From Lytechinus pictus (taxonomy: Eukaryota > Echinodermata > Echinoidea > Temnopleuroida > Toxopneustidae): DNA of 64,000 bases. The stretch is from positions 34,203,001 to 34,267,000 of the forward strand of contig NC_087251.1 in NCBI RefSeq assembly GCF_037042905.1, in the 5' to 3' direction. A program made the translations under genes and the position numbers. Shown here piece by piece: positions 27,801 to 36,391 of the stretch (the stretch's first letter is position 1; every line of letters begins with the position of its first letter). Below the pieces are notes generated by a model. The model had not been told where the DNA came from. It ran no database searches and was given only the letters and a program-made list of their open reading frames with translations.

Positions 27801-30800
27801 AGTTTTGCCAACCAAATGAAAACTTTTCTAGATTTATCATATCCAATGGAATGCAGATGTAACCAATGTTTGAGAATATCAAACTAAGTGAATTATTTCC
27901 TTCTCAAGACGAGTTTTCTCCTCCTTTTTTGTTCTTAGTTTTGTGCAATGCGAAAAATTGAAGTAATCCCAGAAATTTGAACATTATGAAAATTAGAAAA
28001 GTTGGGCTTGCTGTGTACACCTTGTATGAACAAGATATTTATTTTCATTCTTGCCACAGCATTGGTATAATTGGTGAACCGTTGAACCTGTTCAACCCTC
28101 AGACTCTAGCACCTGTTGGCTCAGAGCAAGATGAAGAGACAGAAGAAGACCAGACAAAGAGAGAGTAAGTCTTTGTTAATGTTTATAATCACTTGGTCTA
28201 CAATCAGTTAGTCTACTTCTTAGATAGTCTAATACCGCATGAGCTAGACCCATTTGGTCTACAGTACGCTTGATCTGATACCCACTTAGTCTAATTTTTA
28301 GATAGTCTAATACCACATGGGCTAAACCCATTTGGTCTATTCTCAATATTGGTCTAATATCTGTTTGGTCTACACATTATTTGGCCTTATACCCACTAAG
28401 TCCAATTTTCATTCTATGGACTTATTGTGTCTTTTTACTCAGTGGAGATCTAGTGTCACTATTTTTTCTTTTATATGTGTGATATTTTATTGAAAATAAA
28501 ATATCGTTACTTATCCAAACTTCATGCTTTGTTATGAAAAATTATTAATAGATGGGCCTGCTTAAAGTGTTTTTCATTATTCGTTTTGTGTTCATAAATA
28601 TTTGTAATAGGTTGGGTTTTTTTTTGTCATCAATCATATTTTTCTTGAAAAATGTTCAGACTAAATTTCTAAAATCAAACTCTCATCTTTTCATTAATAA
28701 CAGACATTTCATTATCAATTTTAACTTTCTATCCAGCTCATTGTCAAACTAATGTGATAACAATCATTGATTATTTAATCGATATATCCATTACCAAATT
28801 TTCATATTTAATGTACTTGTACATATTATTCTCAATTACATATTATTCATAATGTTATTTATATATTCATTAACAATTTTATTTCATTTCAATCTCTCTT
28901 ATTTTACCCCCATCGCATCCATTTCTCATCGATATACTTTTGATCTTAATACCTAATTTCATTTTTGTTGTAATTCATTAATTTTGCCTTGATTGTGATC
29001 TAATTTTTCTATTTTCATTGCTTTGAGAAATCTGCTTGTTTTAATTTCCATAGTTAGTAAATGTTCTATAGTTTTTTTGTTTAGATTAGAAATAAATCCT
29101 TAACTTATATTATGATAGGTTTAATTATGATTGAGTGCTTAAGTATTATTTTTATATACAAACGGATCAGTGAGTATGATGGCACATTTTGACAATCATA
29201 AATGCATGGACTTCAATGTCTTTGGTTTACAATATTTTTTACAATGTTGGTAGTGATCTAATTTCTCTGTTTTCATTACTTTGCTAAATATGCTTGTTTC
29301 GTTTTTATAATTGGTAAATGTTTTATAGATTTGTTTTTGTTTAGAGTAGAAGTAAATCCTTAACTTATAATCAATTTAAGTATGATTGAGTTTTGTATGA
29401 TTTTGATATATGCAATATTGCATTATGGATTAGTAAGGATGTTGGCATACTTTGCAATCATAAAATGCCTAGACTTCAATTTACTTGGTTTACAATATTA
29501 GTAAAAAATGATTTGAAAAGTGGCAAGGACATGAAGAAATGAAACAAAATAAGTGTTGATGAAACATTAGTAGGCCTATACATGTATAAACAGAGTCCAT
29601 TTCTGTCTTTTTTGTTGATAATATTTAATTCAATTCAATTCATTTATTTGACATCCTTTAGAAATATAGAAATTCATGCACAAGGATTTTATGATACAAC
29701 AACAAAAAGAGTAAAAAAATTTAAATAACAATATAATAATAAAATTTATTAAAAAATAGTAGAAATGTAAAAGATATGAAAAGAAAATGTAGCGGATGTA
29801 GGAAGTCGGTATTTCGGAACGGCCATTGACCTGTCAAAGCCGACTCCCTTGATTACTACATAATCGTACAATTAAATAGACAAATAGAATAATGCCAAAA
29901 AATGATAACCGACACAAACAGTACTGAAAGTATTTGTTTGTGTATTGTTCTCATGATATTTACACAACTCTTGATACAAATTAATATCAGGTATTTTGCT
30001 AAGATAACTAACCAAGAGAACTAAAAACAAATTTGGAAAAATAACGTACAACTGTATGCTTTTATACTACCATTTTTTGCTGTAAGTAATACTTTGCTGT
30101 CAATATGTGGTAGACTAGTACATGAAAGTTATGTTTATTAGCTATGAAGGGTAAATGTATTTCTTTCATTACACTAAAAAAACATGTAGTTGCATGTAGA
30201 TCATGTAAATGCAGGCAGTTTTTTGTCATGCACAAGTTTCACAGGAAATAAATAATAGCTATAACTTTCAAATTAAGCTATGGATGAGTACAAAGCATTT
30301 GGTCTACCTCATATTCCTATTCTGACACAGTGTAATGAAAATGAAATACTATTACTGTAAATACCTTTTATCATTGACATAGTGTAGATTGTTCATCTTT
30401 CTATATATATTTCCTTGAAAACATGGTCTCCTCTTGCTATATATAGTAAATACTCAGTAGGGGATCTAGCGGAGAAAGATACAACACCATTTCATGATCC
30501 ATGTTGTTTGTACAGAATGCATTGTGTCTAATCCCCTGCTGAATCCTCCCCTGATTATAACTTGCTGAATTTTTCTTATTCAACAACCTTACCTCTAATA
30601 TAATATAAACTATTCACCTATTAGAGAATGTGTAGTTTGATTTTCCTCACCGTTCTTTTCTTTGTGCAAATATTTGTTCTGTTTTTCTCAGAGGCTTTGC
30701 AGGGACGCCAACCAAACCAGCACCGATGCAAGGTAGGCCCCTGCTTCATCATTCATCAAGTTATCATATACTTTCATTGTTTTATGCACTGAGCGCTGCT

Positions 30801-31977
30801 GATAAAGTGGTAGCTCTAAATAAAGGGGGGATGATGGTAGTTGCTTTTTGTATCCTTTGGCAAAAAAGTGCTGTATAAATCCAGCTCGTTTGATAATTAT
30901 TATGACTTGAGGCTGGTCTTGATGGACCCTATGTCTTGGACTTGGTCTTGTTTCGGTCTTGGGGCTAATTTCTTGAATGTCTCGGTAACTAACATTACTT
31001 TTGGTGTTGAAGATTTTCCCTTTAAACTGGTGATAAGTGACTGAATGTTTGGCAATGTAAATAAAAGCTTTGTATGCGTATTTCAGATATTTGCATAAGG
31101 ATGAGATTATTGCGCATGCCCATATGTGTGTACTTGTACCAAGTTTGAAGTTGATCCGTCAAACCACCCTTTATTTATAGAAAGAATGATTGTTCTCATG
31201 TATATATTCAATTTTCTCTTTGACCTTTGACCTCATTACCTCAAAATCTAATCAGATCAAGTTTGCTCCCATTTGCATATGTGGGCCCACTTTGAAGTCG
31301 GTCCCTCTAGCAGTTCTCTGGTTTTTATGAGAACAAGATAATTTCATATTCATACATAGAATAAAGTCTGTAAACGTTGACCTTTTGACCCTCCAATCCA
31401 TTATGAGTTTATTGATTGTCACTACTATATGAGTAAAAAGTTTGAAGTTATTTGTAAAATAGCTCTCAAGTTGTCGCGAGTACGAAAATGAGACAGACGA
31501 CTCAAAGACGTATATAATGCCCAGTAATGGGTGTAGCGTGTAGGCATAACACTTGAATATTTCACCACATTGTCATTTAATAAGATATATATTTTTTAAG
31601 GTATTTAATTTATTCATATGTTTATGCCTTAGCGCACCATCGGTGTTTACTTGAGGCATTATTTATTGCATCCTGGCCCTTATTTGTTCTTGTGATAGCC
31701 AAAGAACTGTTTGATGGATCAGTTTAAAACTTGCTCCAAGTGTGCATTTAGGAGTGACAATGATCTGAGTAGCTTAGAGGCTATCACGGTCAAAGGTCAA
31801 AGTTATTATTTACATTAAATTTTGTTAAATTAAGCACACAAGTGATTAAAAACATTAATGCTTTTAATTGAATTCTAACTTTTTTATATTTTCTTTTGGG
31901 GGGCAAAAGGTGGAGTGAGCCGTCAGATGACTTCCCTGTCACAAGCGACAGATGTTTTCTCAGACGATGAAGACTGA
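9888..31977 (+). CDS. PPP1R36: PPP1R36-like protein phosphatase 1 regulatory subunit (15 exons, first exon missing)
   Basis: Exons, all phase-consistent with GT-AG introns: 9888-9955, 10337-10423, 10806-10930, 11486-11552, 13707-13805, 14329-14469, 15832-15874, 17048-17130, 18425-18565, 24019-24048, 26372-26461, 27084-27152, 28060-28164, 30692-30732, 31910-31977. Together they give 418 residues plus TGA; I recall human PPP1R36 as about 422 residues, so only a few N-terminal residues are missing. I recognise the family from [14 protein letters not shown] near the N-terminus, the conserved core [18 protein letters not shown] and [19 protein letters not shown], and the PPPI_inhib-type layout. 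A basic low-complexity linker (exons 2-3) separates the W-F-W motif from the helical core, and the C-terminus is acidic, ending VFSDDED. The family is reported to inhibit PP1 and is testis/sperm-linked. Introns are 0.3 to 5.4 kb and loaded with transposon relics. Gene identity is from memory of the family. Confidence 0.85.
11754..12610 (+). repeat. Dispersed repeat with four internal tandem units
   Basis: The segment opens with GTCTCGCCTGTATAGAGCGA and closes with AATGCAGGCGAGACAGCC followed by GTTCCACTTGTTATAG. Inside are about four diverged copies of a 150-190-base block with AACCAAGGTTAAG, ATATGGACCTAGTT, GGTCA(C/T)ATGACCAAGGTC and CTTTGACCATGTTGGGG. A diverged partial copy of the end and the GACCTTTGACCTTGAC part sits at about 17210-17520. 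I know this type as widespread in marine invertebrates. It is not coding here. Confidence 0.7.
12611..13700. other. Intron sequence with a GC-richer unexplained patch
   Basis: A poly-G run at about 12720 is followed by CCGCCC-type repeats at 12845-12895. An ATG-containing patch at about 13095-13190 ([20 protein letters not shown], then a stop; GTGAG donor-like site at 13200) may be the 5' exon of a decayed mobile element. No further support was found. Confidence 0.3.
14630..14807. mobile_element. MITE with GGGGC...TTTCATAAAGCTGTT inverted ends
   Basis: The left end GGGGCTGTTTCATAAAGCTG and the reverse complement of the right end (GGGGCCATTTCATAAAGCTG) match at 18 of 20 positions, and the arms extend to about 30 bases. 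The element is about 178 bp with no coding capacity. A strongly diverged relative lies at about 23585-23705 in the same host gene. Confidence 0.7.
14970..15090 (-). mobile_element. tRNA-like SINE head relic
   Basis: Read on the minus strand, the sequence has GGTAGCTCAGTGGTAGAGCA, a near-consensus tRNA A box, followed about 30 bases later by a degenerate B box (GGTCATTGATTTGATCTC). No intact acceptor stem is visible, so it is a SINE-type relic and not a tRNA gene. Confidence 0.45.
15112..15673. mobile_element. TTAA-flanked palindromic MITE, copy 1
   Basis: TTAA occurs at both ends. The arms begin with (T)CAAGTCC(T/A)CC and then TTGATTTGAATCGATAGAGA, and run for about 230 bases before meeting the inverted copy, so most of the element is one long imperfect hairpin. 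The same element recurs at 51874-52483 and 57054-57648. Confidence 0.75.
15897..16136 (+). repeat. Dispersed ACCCCC...GGGGTAT repeat, copy 1
   Basis: The repeat starts with ATACCCCCACCAAACGAAGT and the inverted GATGGGGTAT, contains TTCATCAGTTTTTAACCAAT and TGAAATTTGGCTCACACATT, and ends GGGGGTATAAATCACCTTCA. A longer, diverged version with two internal repeats is at about 26485-26855. Confidence 0.6.
16290..16598 (+). mobile_element. tRNA-derived SINE
   Basis: The head is tRNA-like, with an A-box-like TGTCCCAGTGGATTAGTCTC and a perfect B box GGTTCAAATCC about 35 bases later. The body and tail end with GGAAGCGCATAGAGACG and TGTTATGCGCTATACAAGAA followed by a TTA-rich tail. A short tail-like relic is also seen at about 54545-54595 (GGAAGCACATTGACATG, ATATGATATGCGTTATAAAA). 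It sits in an intron of the PPP1R36-like gene. Confidence 0.75.
17796..18113 (-). pseudogene. LINE ORF1-like coiled-coil fragment
   Basis: A 105-codon minus-strand frame begins with an ATG at 18113. It has a low-complexity N-terminus followed by a heptad-like region ([20 protein letters not shown], then [20 protein letters not shown] and a [12 protein letters not shown] tail). This is typical of ORF1 coiled coils of L1/Tx1-type non-LTR elements. It ends in a stop, and further ORF1-like sequence follows in another frame, so it is decayed. No RT sequence is attached. Confidence 0.5.
18708..19040. mobile_element. hAT-type MITE with perfect 8-bp TSD
   Basis: The terminal inverted repeats are CACTAGCGTACCTACG at the left and, read inward from the right, CAGTGGCGTACCTAGG. 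An identical 8-bp duplication, TTGAGATG, flanks it (18700-18707 and 19041-19048). The interior is G/C homopolymers plus repeated CCCCCCTGACGRRYTT blocks and poly-T. Short TIRs beginning CA and 8-bp duplications indicate the hAT superfamily. Non-coding. Confidence 0.85.
19090..19480 (+). repeat. Pyrimidine-rich (CT) low-complexity tract
   Basis: Nearly 400 bases of imperfect TCTTTCC/CCTCTC repeats on the plus strand. It produces a spurious 94-codon open frame. Not coding. Confidence 0.8.
20082..20862 (-). pseudogene. Broken P-element/THAP9-like transposase, central part
   Basis: On the minus strand, after an acceptor at 20862, fragments of one transposase appear in shifting frames. First come [12 protein letters not shown] and [11 protein letters not shown]. 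Then [20 protein letters not shown] ends in a stop. Then a long open frame from about 20500 to 20082 contains [36 protein letters not shown] and [20 protein letters not shown]. The last block is the characteristic alignment region of THAP9/P-element transposases before the catalytic RNase H-like core. The frame stops after ELVCSL, so the catalytic part is absent. At least three frame breaks make this a dead copy. It lies antisense in the 5.4-kb intron of the PPP1R36-like gene. Confidence 0.8.
21423..21610 (-). pseudogene. THAP-domain exon 2 of the P-element relic
   Basis: The minus-strand frame reads [20 protein letters not shown], then [20 protein letters not shown] and [16 protein letters not shown], ending at a good donor (AAG|GTATAT). 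It carries the second half of the C2CH THAP zinc finger: the C..H pair in CSDHF and the AVPTIF box. The reading frame joins the 20862 acceptor in phase 0. The upstream acceptor is unclear, and the phase does not match exon 1, which suggests damage. Confidence 0.8.
21806..22840 (-). mobile_element. 5'-truncated LINE, interrupted by a TTAA MITE
   Basis: The minus-strand frame at about 22836-22709 reads [20 protein letters not shown] followed by [14 protein letters not shown]. This is the conserved C-terminus of non-LTR reverse transcriptase polyproteins (WNSLP...FK..L). It is followed by an A/T-rich 3' UTR that ends near 21806 in AAACTTGAAACTTGAAAC (minus strand). A palindromic MITE at 21974-22565 splits the UTR. 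The LINE itself sits between THAP exons 1 and 2, so the order of insertion is P-element, then LINE, then MITE. Confidence 0.7.
21974..22565. mobile_element. TTAA-flanked palindromic MITE (GGAGAATGAAAC type)
   Basis: TTAA at both ends is followed by AGGAGAATGAAAC and its inverse GTTTCATTCTCCT. The inner arms share GATCTGTGATGTCAC-type and ATTGGCAATGCGACCAAGAT words as inverted copies. The element is about 590 bp and non-coding. It is a different family from the GGACAAGTCC palindromes. Confidence 0.75.
22980..23047 (-). pseudogene. THAP-domain exon 1 of the P-element relic
   Basis: The minus-strand ATG at 23047 opens [20 protein letters not shown] followed by FH and a consensus donor (CACAG|GTAAG). 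This is the N-terminal half of a THAP zinc finger: MP, the first two Cys of C2CH, and the FH motif. Exon 2 follows 1.4 kb downstream beyond a LINE insertion. A GC-rich patch upstream at 23095-23180 (TCACGTGAC, AAAATGGCGGC) may be the element's own promoter. Confidence 0.75.
24590..25870. repeat. Unclassified repeat region with GCGCGAAGCGC-type motifs
   Basis: The segment starts at GGAGGGGGCGGTAAGTGCAC and holds CGCGCGAAGCGCTC, GCGCTAAGCGCGG, CACGAAGCACGG and GCGCAGAGCGCGAAAG at intervals, with a C homopolymer at about 25408. The style matches the hAT elements at 50214 and 61915, but I found no ends. Several 60-100-codon open frames here have no support as genes. The rest of this intron up to 26371 is plain AT-rich sequence. 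Confidence 0.45.
26485..26860 (+). repeat. Dispersed ACCCCC...GGGGTAT repeat, copy 2 (diverged)
   Basis: It shares AAACT(A/G)CTTC(A/C)TCAGTTTTT, the CACACATTG...TTTTGGAGTGAA segment and the end AATCACTTTCAGTGATATTT with 15897-16136. The central block is present twice. Confidence 0.5.
27193..27686. mobile_element. Inverted-repeat element carrying a histone H2B fragment
   Basis: The terminal inverted repeats begin TGGTATTCTGAT and also share TTAGACCACACTT about 45-55 bases in. They are flanked by a 9-bp near-duplication, CATATCTTC at the left and CACATCTTC at the right. The 494-bp interior holds an antisense histone H2B fragment. A 9-bp duplication would suit Mutator-like or Merlin-like elements; no transposase is present to decide. 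It inserts in the PPP1R36-like intron between the exons ending at 27152 and starting at 28060. Confidence 0.7.
27229..27522 (-). pseudogene. H2B: Histone H2B fragment (5' and 3' truncated)
   Basis: The minus-strand open frame reads [20 protein letters not shown], then [20 protein letters not shown] and [20 protein letters not shown], ending QYNN before sequence unlike histone. This matches the N-tail, alpha1 and alpha2 of H2B; alpha3 and the C-terminal helix are missing. A TAG lies directly upstream and there is no ATG. Likely damaging changes include Arg for Gly after HPDT and Gln for Arg in ISSRAM. The frame runs on into the element's terminal repeat and stops at 27229. Its GC content is far above that of the surroundings, as expected for a captured replication-type histone gene. 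Confidence 0.85.
28175..28400 (+). repeat. TTTGGTCTA iteron relic
   Basis: Degenerate units of 15-20 bases with the core (A/T)TTGGTCTA(A/C) and ACCCACTTAGTCTAAT repeat about ten times. They match the arms of the foldback element at 55555-55960 but no inverse arm is present. Confidence 0.6.
28995..29500 (+). repeat. Tandem duplication, about 256-bp unit
   Basis: Two adjacent diverged copies each start GTGATCTAATTT(T/C)TCT and end near TTGGTTTACAATATT, offset by about 256 bases. AT-rich intron sequence. Confidence 0.7.
29500..30690. other. Intron sequence, nothing definite
   Basis: A possible LINE 3' tail lies at about 29620-29760 (repeated AATTC followed by an A-rich stretch). The rest is AT-rich with no gene, repeat structure or RNA signal that I can support. 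Confidence 0.4.
31085..31800 (+). repeat. Dispersed repeat of TTTGACCTTTGACCTC type
   Basis: Contains CCAAGTTTGAAGTTGATCCG twice in diverged form, TGACCTTTGACCTCATTACC, and a terminal GCCCAGTAATGGGTGTAGCG hairpin-like block. It resembles other low-complexity calcium-binding-like repeats only by chance; I see no coding. Confidence 0.5.
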
Positions 31978-32120
31978 AGTGCATACAGCTTATTTTGTCT
32001 TTGTAAAAGATATTTTCATGATGCCGTCCTTTCTTCTTCTTAGAGATGCAATTCCGTAGATCCTTCTATATCTCATATATGAACTTTTCCACCTTGATTA
32101 GTGGGCTCAAATTTGCCTTG

Positions 32121-32126
32121 AATAAA
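32121..32126 (+). terminator. Polyadenylation signal of the PPP1R36-like gene
   Basis: AATAAA lies about 145 bases after the TGA at 31975-31977. It is the first canonical signal downstream. Confidence 0.6.
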
Positions 32127-32129
32127 GTA

Positions 32130-33505
32130 TGATATGCGAAAGAAAGAAAATATATCAATATTTGATTAATATATTTGTTTGAAACGCTTTACTAGTAAGA
32201 TGATGAGAGATTTACTTTACTGATGATGTAAATGTTAGAGGTCAAATTGGTCATAAAATTTTGAGTACTGAGTGTATAAATCATAGGTGGCCCACTTGAA
32301 AACTCAATCTAATATTCTGTTGGAGGGAGAAAGGAAGGAGATGGGAGAAAGAGAAAGGCAGAGAGACAGACAGAGAAAGAGGAGGGGTTAGAGTAAGAGT
32401 ATAAGAGAGTGAGTGAGAGAGGAGAGAGAAGGGGGGTTAACAAATGTTCTATTTGCAAGTGAATGTACCTAAAAATAAAAGTTAAAGGTTTGGTTAAGTT
32501 ATGGAGCAGGGTAAGGGGGCAATATTTGTATGATCATTTTTTGTATGGTACTTTGATAAATTGTGTAGTACCAGACGATTGTTGCAACTATACCATATTG
32601 ATACACCTACAACTGCATACCGGTAGATACATCCCATTCTACTTATATGTAATATTTCCTCGTCTGGTAATTTTCACATTTGTCTACATTTGTGACAAAA
32701 AATTTATTGTTGTAAAATGATATCATTATTTCCTTTTTTCACCTTTAAGTCATTTCAAAGAGCCCTTTGTATGAGGTATAATGTTGTGATTATTACAGTA
32801 TCATTTATTCAAAATTTGGTTTCTTCAAATTCTATTTCTGAAAATAAAGAGGATGATGTGCTTGCTGGGCAAGTTATTTTAAGGAACTTTCTGTTTATTG
32901 TGTATATGTATTTATTTTAAGAATATATTCACAAGCTTTAGCCATCTGCTTTGAGCATGTAATATTTTCAATGATTTGTGAATTAGTCCCATAAAGATTT
33001 TGCATGGCATGGTAATTTGAAATAATGTTAAATGTGCATTGTGATCTGGATTACTAAGCAAGTTTGGAATTACCAAGGAAGTTTAAGATTGTTTTCAAAT
33101 GTACACTGAGCAGAATTAGAATCTATGTCCCTACAATTCTCATCTTATTAGCTGATAAACAACAAGCATGTACAAATAAAACATTTTATTACAGTAATAT
33201 GAATATTATAAAAAGGGAATTTGACAAATAATATAGACATATGTATTGATTCATGCTGTTTATCCCTTCCATTAATGATAAAAGTTGCAAAAAAGTGGTG
33301 AATATACAGGAGATAAATGAGAAGAAACAATAGAAATTTACACGTATAAACATCTCTATCTTGAACATAATGACTATTTATATATTATACCATATATCGC
33401 TTTAATAAATATGAAAGAAATGTTAAATGTAAATTGAGAGTTTTGTTTGAGTATTACTATGAAATACAAAGAATATGAGGAACAATGAGAAAGCTAGAGA
33501 AAAGA
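32130..33505. other. Intergenic stretch with a GA-rich tract
   Basis: A purine-rich (GAGA) tract occupies about 32322-32440. The rest is AT-rich without supported genes; an 85-codon open frame at 32463-32720 has no further evidence. Confidence 0.45.
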
Positions 33506-33507
33506 TA

Positions 33508-33647
33508 TTCACGTCTTGATCTTTGCTAACCGAGTGATAGATGTGTGGAACAGTCTCCCAGAAGATGTAGTTACTGCTTGTTCAGTGATTGCATTTAAGA
33601 ATAGATTGGATAAGCATTGGGAGAAGATTGCCTATGATTTTGAGTGA
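33508..33647 (+). pseudogene. LINE reverse transcriptase C-terminus relic
   Basis: The plus-strand frame reads FANRVIDVWNSLPEDVVTAC and FKNRLDKHWEKIAYDFE then TGA. This is the classic C-terminal block of CR1/L2-type non-LTR polyproteins (NRV.d.WNsLP..vv.a.sv..FK..LD.hw). Only about 45 codons remain. A hAT-type element begins 57 bases downstream. Confidence 0.8.
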
Positions 33648-33704
33648 TTTTCGATTCTCGTGTGTTTTCATGGAATGTTTTGCTGTCTACGATACCCCTG
33701 CCAC

Positions 33705-34577
33705 CAGGGGTGTCGATCCGTTTTTCAGATTGGGGGGGCAAAATCATAAATCAACGTTCCAAAGGCGTTCGATCACACAAAATGAACAAACCACCCCCCC
33801 CCCCCCACACACATAGGCCTATATATATATATAGGCCTACATATATATATATATATATATGTACATGATTCATGAGAAAGAGACACATATCTCACCAACA
33901 AATTAATATGCGAGCGCAAAGCGCGAGCTGAAATTTTTTAGTATACTGACCTGGAAACGGGAAAAAGGTACCTGTTTAGGACTTTTTGTAGTAACTCATG
34001 AGGACGACATGTATCTCACTAACAGATAATGAGAGTGCCGAGAGCGAGCTGAAATTTATTTATATTCTGACCTGAAAGCTTGATATTCTAAGCGTTTTGA
34101 GTACCAATAATTAAGATGGGTATTGTAAATGAACAATAGAATGCGAAGCGCGAGCTGAAAATTTTGACATTTCTAACTGAAAAAATGACAGTTTAATGGA
34201 CGTTTTTAATAAAGAACAAGATATATATCCAACAAAAGATTGTTGCAAATCGAAGCAGGAGTTCTTTTGAGGTTAAGAACTGAAAAGGGGACAATTTCAC
34301 CTATTTAATAACGAAAAGTATGGGTTTTTGCTACAAAAATGATGCGAGCGCGAAGCGCGAGCTGAAAAATTTTATATTCCAATTTGAAAAGCAGACATTT
34401 TGAGCGCGATTTTAGATAAAGAACGAGTTGTGTATTTCAATCTCGCTTGCTGATTTCTGTGTAACATTATAATATCATTATTTTATTTTTGCAGATGCGG
34501 AATTATTGGGGGGGCAAAACGATATGTTTGCCCCCCCCCCAATATTTTCATTGGTGGGGCGATTGCCCTCCCTGCCA
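33705..34577 (+). mobile_element. hAT-type MITE with GCGCGAAGCGCG repeats, copy 1 (3' end degraded)
   Basis: It begins CAGGGGTGTCGATCCG, then a G run, a C run, CACACA and (TA)n, followed by several GCGAGCGCRAAGCGCGAGCTG blocks. It ends in the TTGCCCCCC...CAATATTTTC and GGTGGGGCGAT sequence seen in copies 2 and 3. The last inverted repeat is not recognisable. The sequence after 34577 is AT-rich; a 194-codon minus-strand frame that begins at 35067 and runs into this repeat is judged a chance frame. Confidence 0.8.
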
Positions 34578-35505
34578 ACATAAGTAGCGCATCTAATTTT
34601 GTCTGAAGGAGAGCAGCAATAGACATTCTACTTTGATCGATGAACAGGCTTAGTCCTACAACATCGTTGGAGTAAACTAATGAGATATGAGATTTTTTTA
34701 TTTTATTTATTTTATTTCCACATTTCAAAACAAAAACAAAGAATATACAAGTATAATTTTTTTTTTTCAATATTACATAATAGGCAAATATTTTTTTAAA
34801 CATAATGAATAATGCACATAAATCATTATAAAATATCAACTGTACTGTGAAAATTATATCTATATATACATTTTCTTTAATTACTGAACATATATATATA
34901 GAAATGTGGGAGACCTCCATCTTAAGCTTGGAGCTTGAAAGTGATGGAGGCCTCGAAAGGAAAGGGGATAGAAAACCAGACTGTATATTGTGCAATAAAA
35001 GAGACTTATCTTTTATTGCACAAAATAATAGGAATATATCAAAAGTGGATAGATGATGCAAGGACAAGAGAATGAAACGAAGTTTGGAGATCTCTTTGTG
35101 TAGTTAAATGGTTGGAGTGTACATTGTAAAAGAGAATTGAGCATTTATATCGGAATTTGAAGGACATTTTAAGAATGAAGAAATTTGAAAGTCAATGTAA
35201 TATTCATGGGAAGTACATGTATATTTTTCCAAATTTAGGGTAAAATGAAACATAATATTTGAAAATTATATTCTGTTCAAAATTTCTATTCTTGTAGCTG
35301 TTAGTTTTAATTTCCTTTGTTTTATTTTGTCACTTAAAATTGTAAGTGACAAATGAAATGTTATATGCATGAGCACATCCCATAATCTATGTAACCTAGC
35401 TGCCACATTCTAGTTCTGGAGGGTGGCTAATGTACATTACGGTGCCATTCTGATGACAAAAATTAGCAAAGTACTAAAGTACATCAAACTGGAAATCATC
35501 CCATC

Positions 35506-35960
35506 AAAGGGGATGTTCACCCTGACGAAAATACCAGCAAAAAATTATTTTAAAAATTGGTGAAGGTTTGAGTAAATCCATCAAAGATTAAGAAATATTT
35601 ATTATTCGAAATGTTTGACTTGTGACTTGTATGCTACATTGTCCTTATATATCGTGTAGTAAAACAAATCAATAAAATGTCATTTTCTAAAAAAAATGAA
35701 CATGGTTTTTATTCTGCCTTCAGCATAATATCAAGACAAATTATTTTACCACTGCTCCTGAGAGATTTTATTTTTTAGTTTTAATAAACCACTAAAAAAT
35801 GAAATTTATGCATTTTATATTACATATAGCTTATATGACGGTACAAATAAAAAACTTCGAATTCTTATAACTTTCTTTCCTTAAACCTTCACCACTATTT
35901 TTTATTTTTTCCTTGTATTTTCACAACAAACTTTTCTTCAGAGTGAACTTCCTCTTTAAT
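35506..35960. mobile_element. Palindromic MITE (GTTCACCCTGA / GAGTGAACTTCC ends)
   Basis: AAGGGGATGTTCACCCTGA at the left faces CAGAGTGAACTTCCTCTTTAA at the right as imperfect inverted ends. GTGAAGGTTTGAG...AAACCTTCACC continues the arms. It is about 455 bp, non-coding, with TTAA at the right end. Confidence 0.6.
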
Positions 35961-36391
35961 CACACAATAAGCTCAACATAAGTGAGAATATATAAGACCA
36001 GTTTTATTTTCCTTTGTGGTACTGTCATTCTGATGACATAAAGGCAAAACACCAAACTAAAAAATCGTCTCATTCAATTATTAAAATTTTGTCATAACAG
36101 TGAGTGCATGGTGTGTGTTGAGGTGAAAATTTTGAGGGGCATTGGTTCCGGGGGGGGGGGGGGTCCAAGTGTAAGAAGCAAGCAAGCCAAAAATGTAATC
36201 GTTTCTGAATCAATCATGAATTTGTGTAACCGACTTGGGCTTCGCCAGATAAAAAAAAATGATGTTGGAAAAAATATTATTCAACAAACGACATCTTTTT
36301 TTTTTTGGGGGGGGGGGTGGCAGGCTCCATGCACCCCCTCCAAATCCATAGCATCCAGCAGAATGCAACGCCAGCCTAAAGTGATAAATTT

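Noticed and set aside
34483..35067. 194-codon minus-strand open frame
   Set aside because: The longest frame in the window, but its N-terminal part is AT-rich low-complexity sequence and its C-terminal part runs into the hAT MITE. No splice, domain or composition support.
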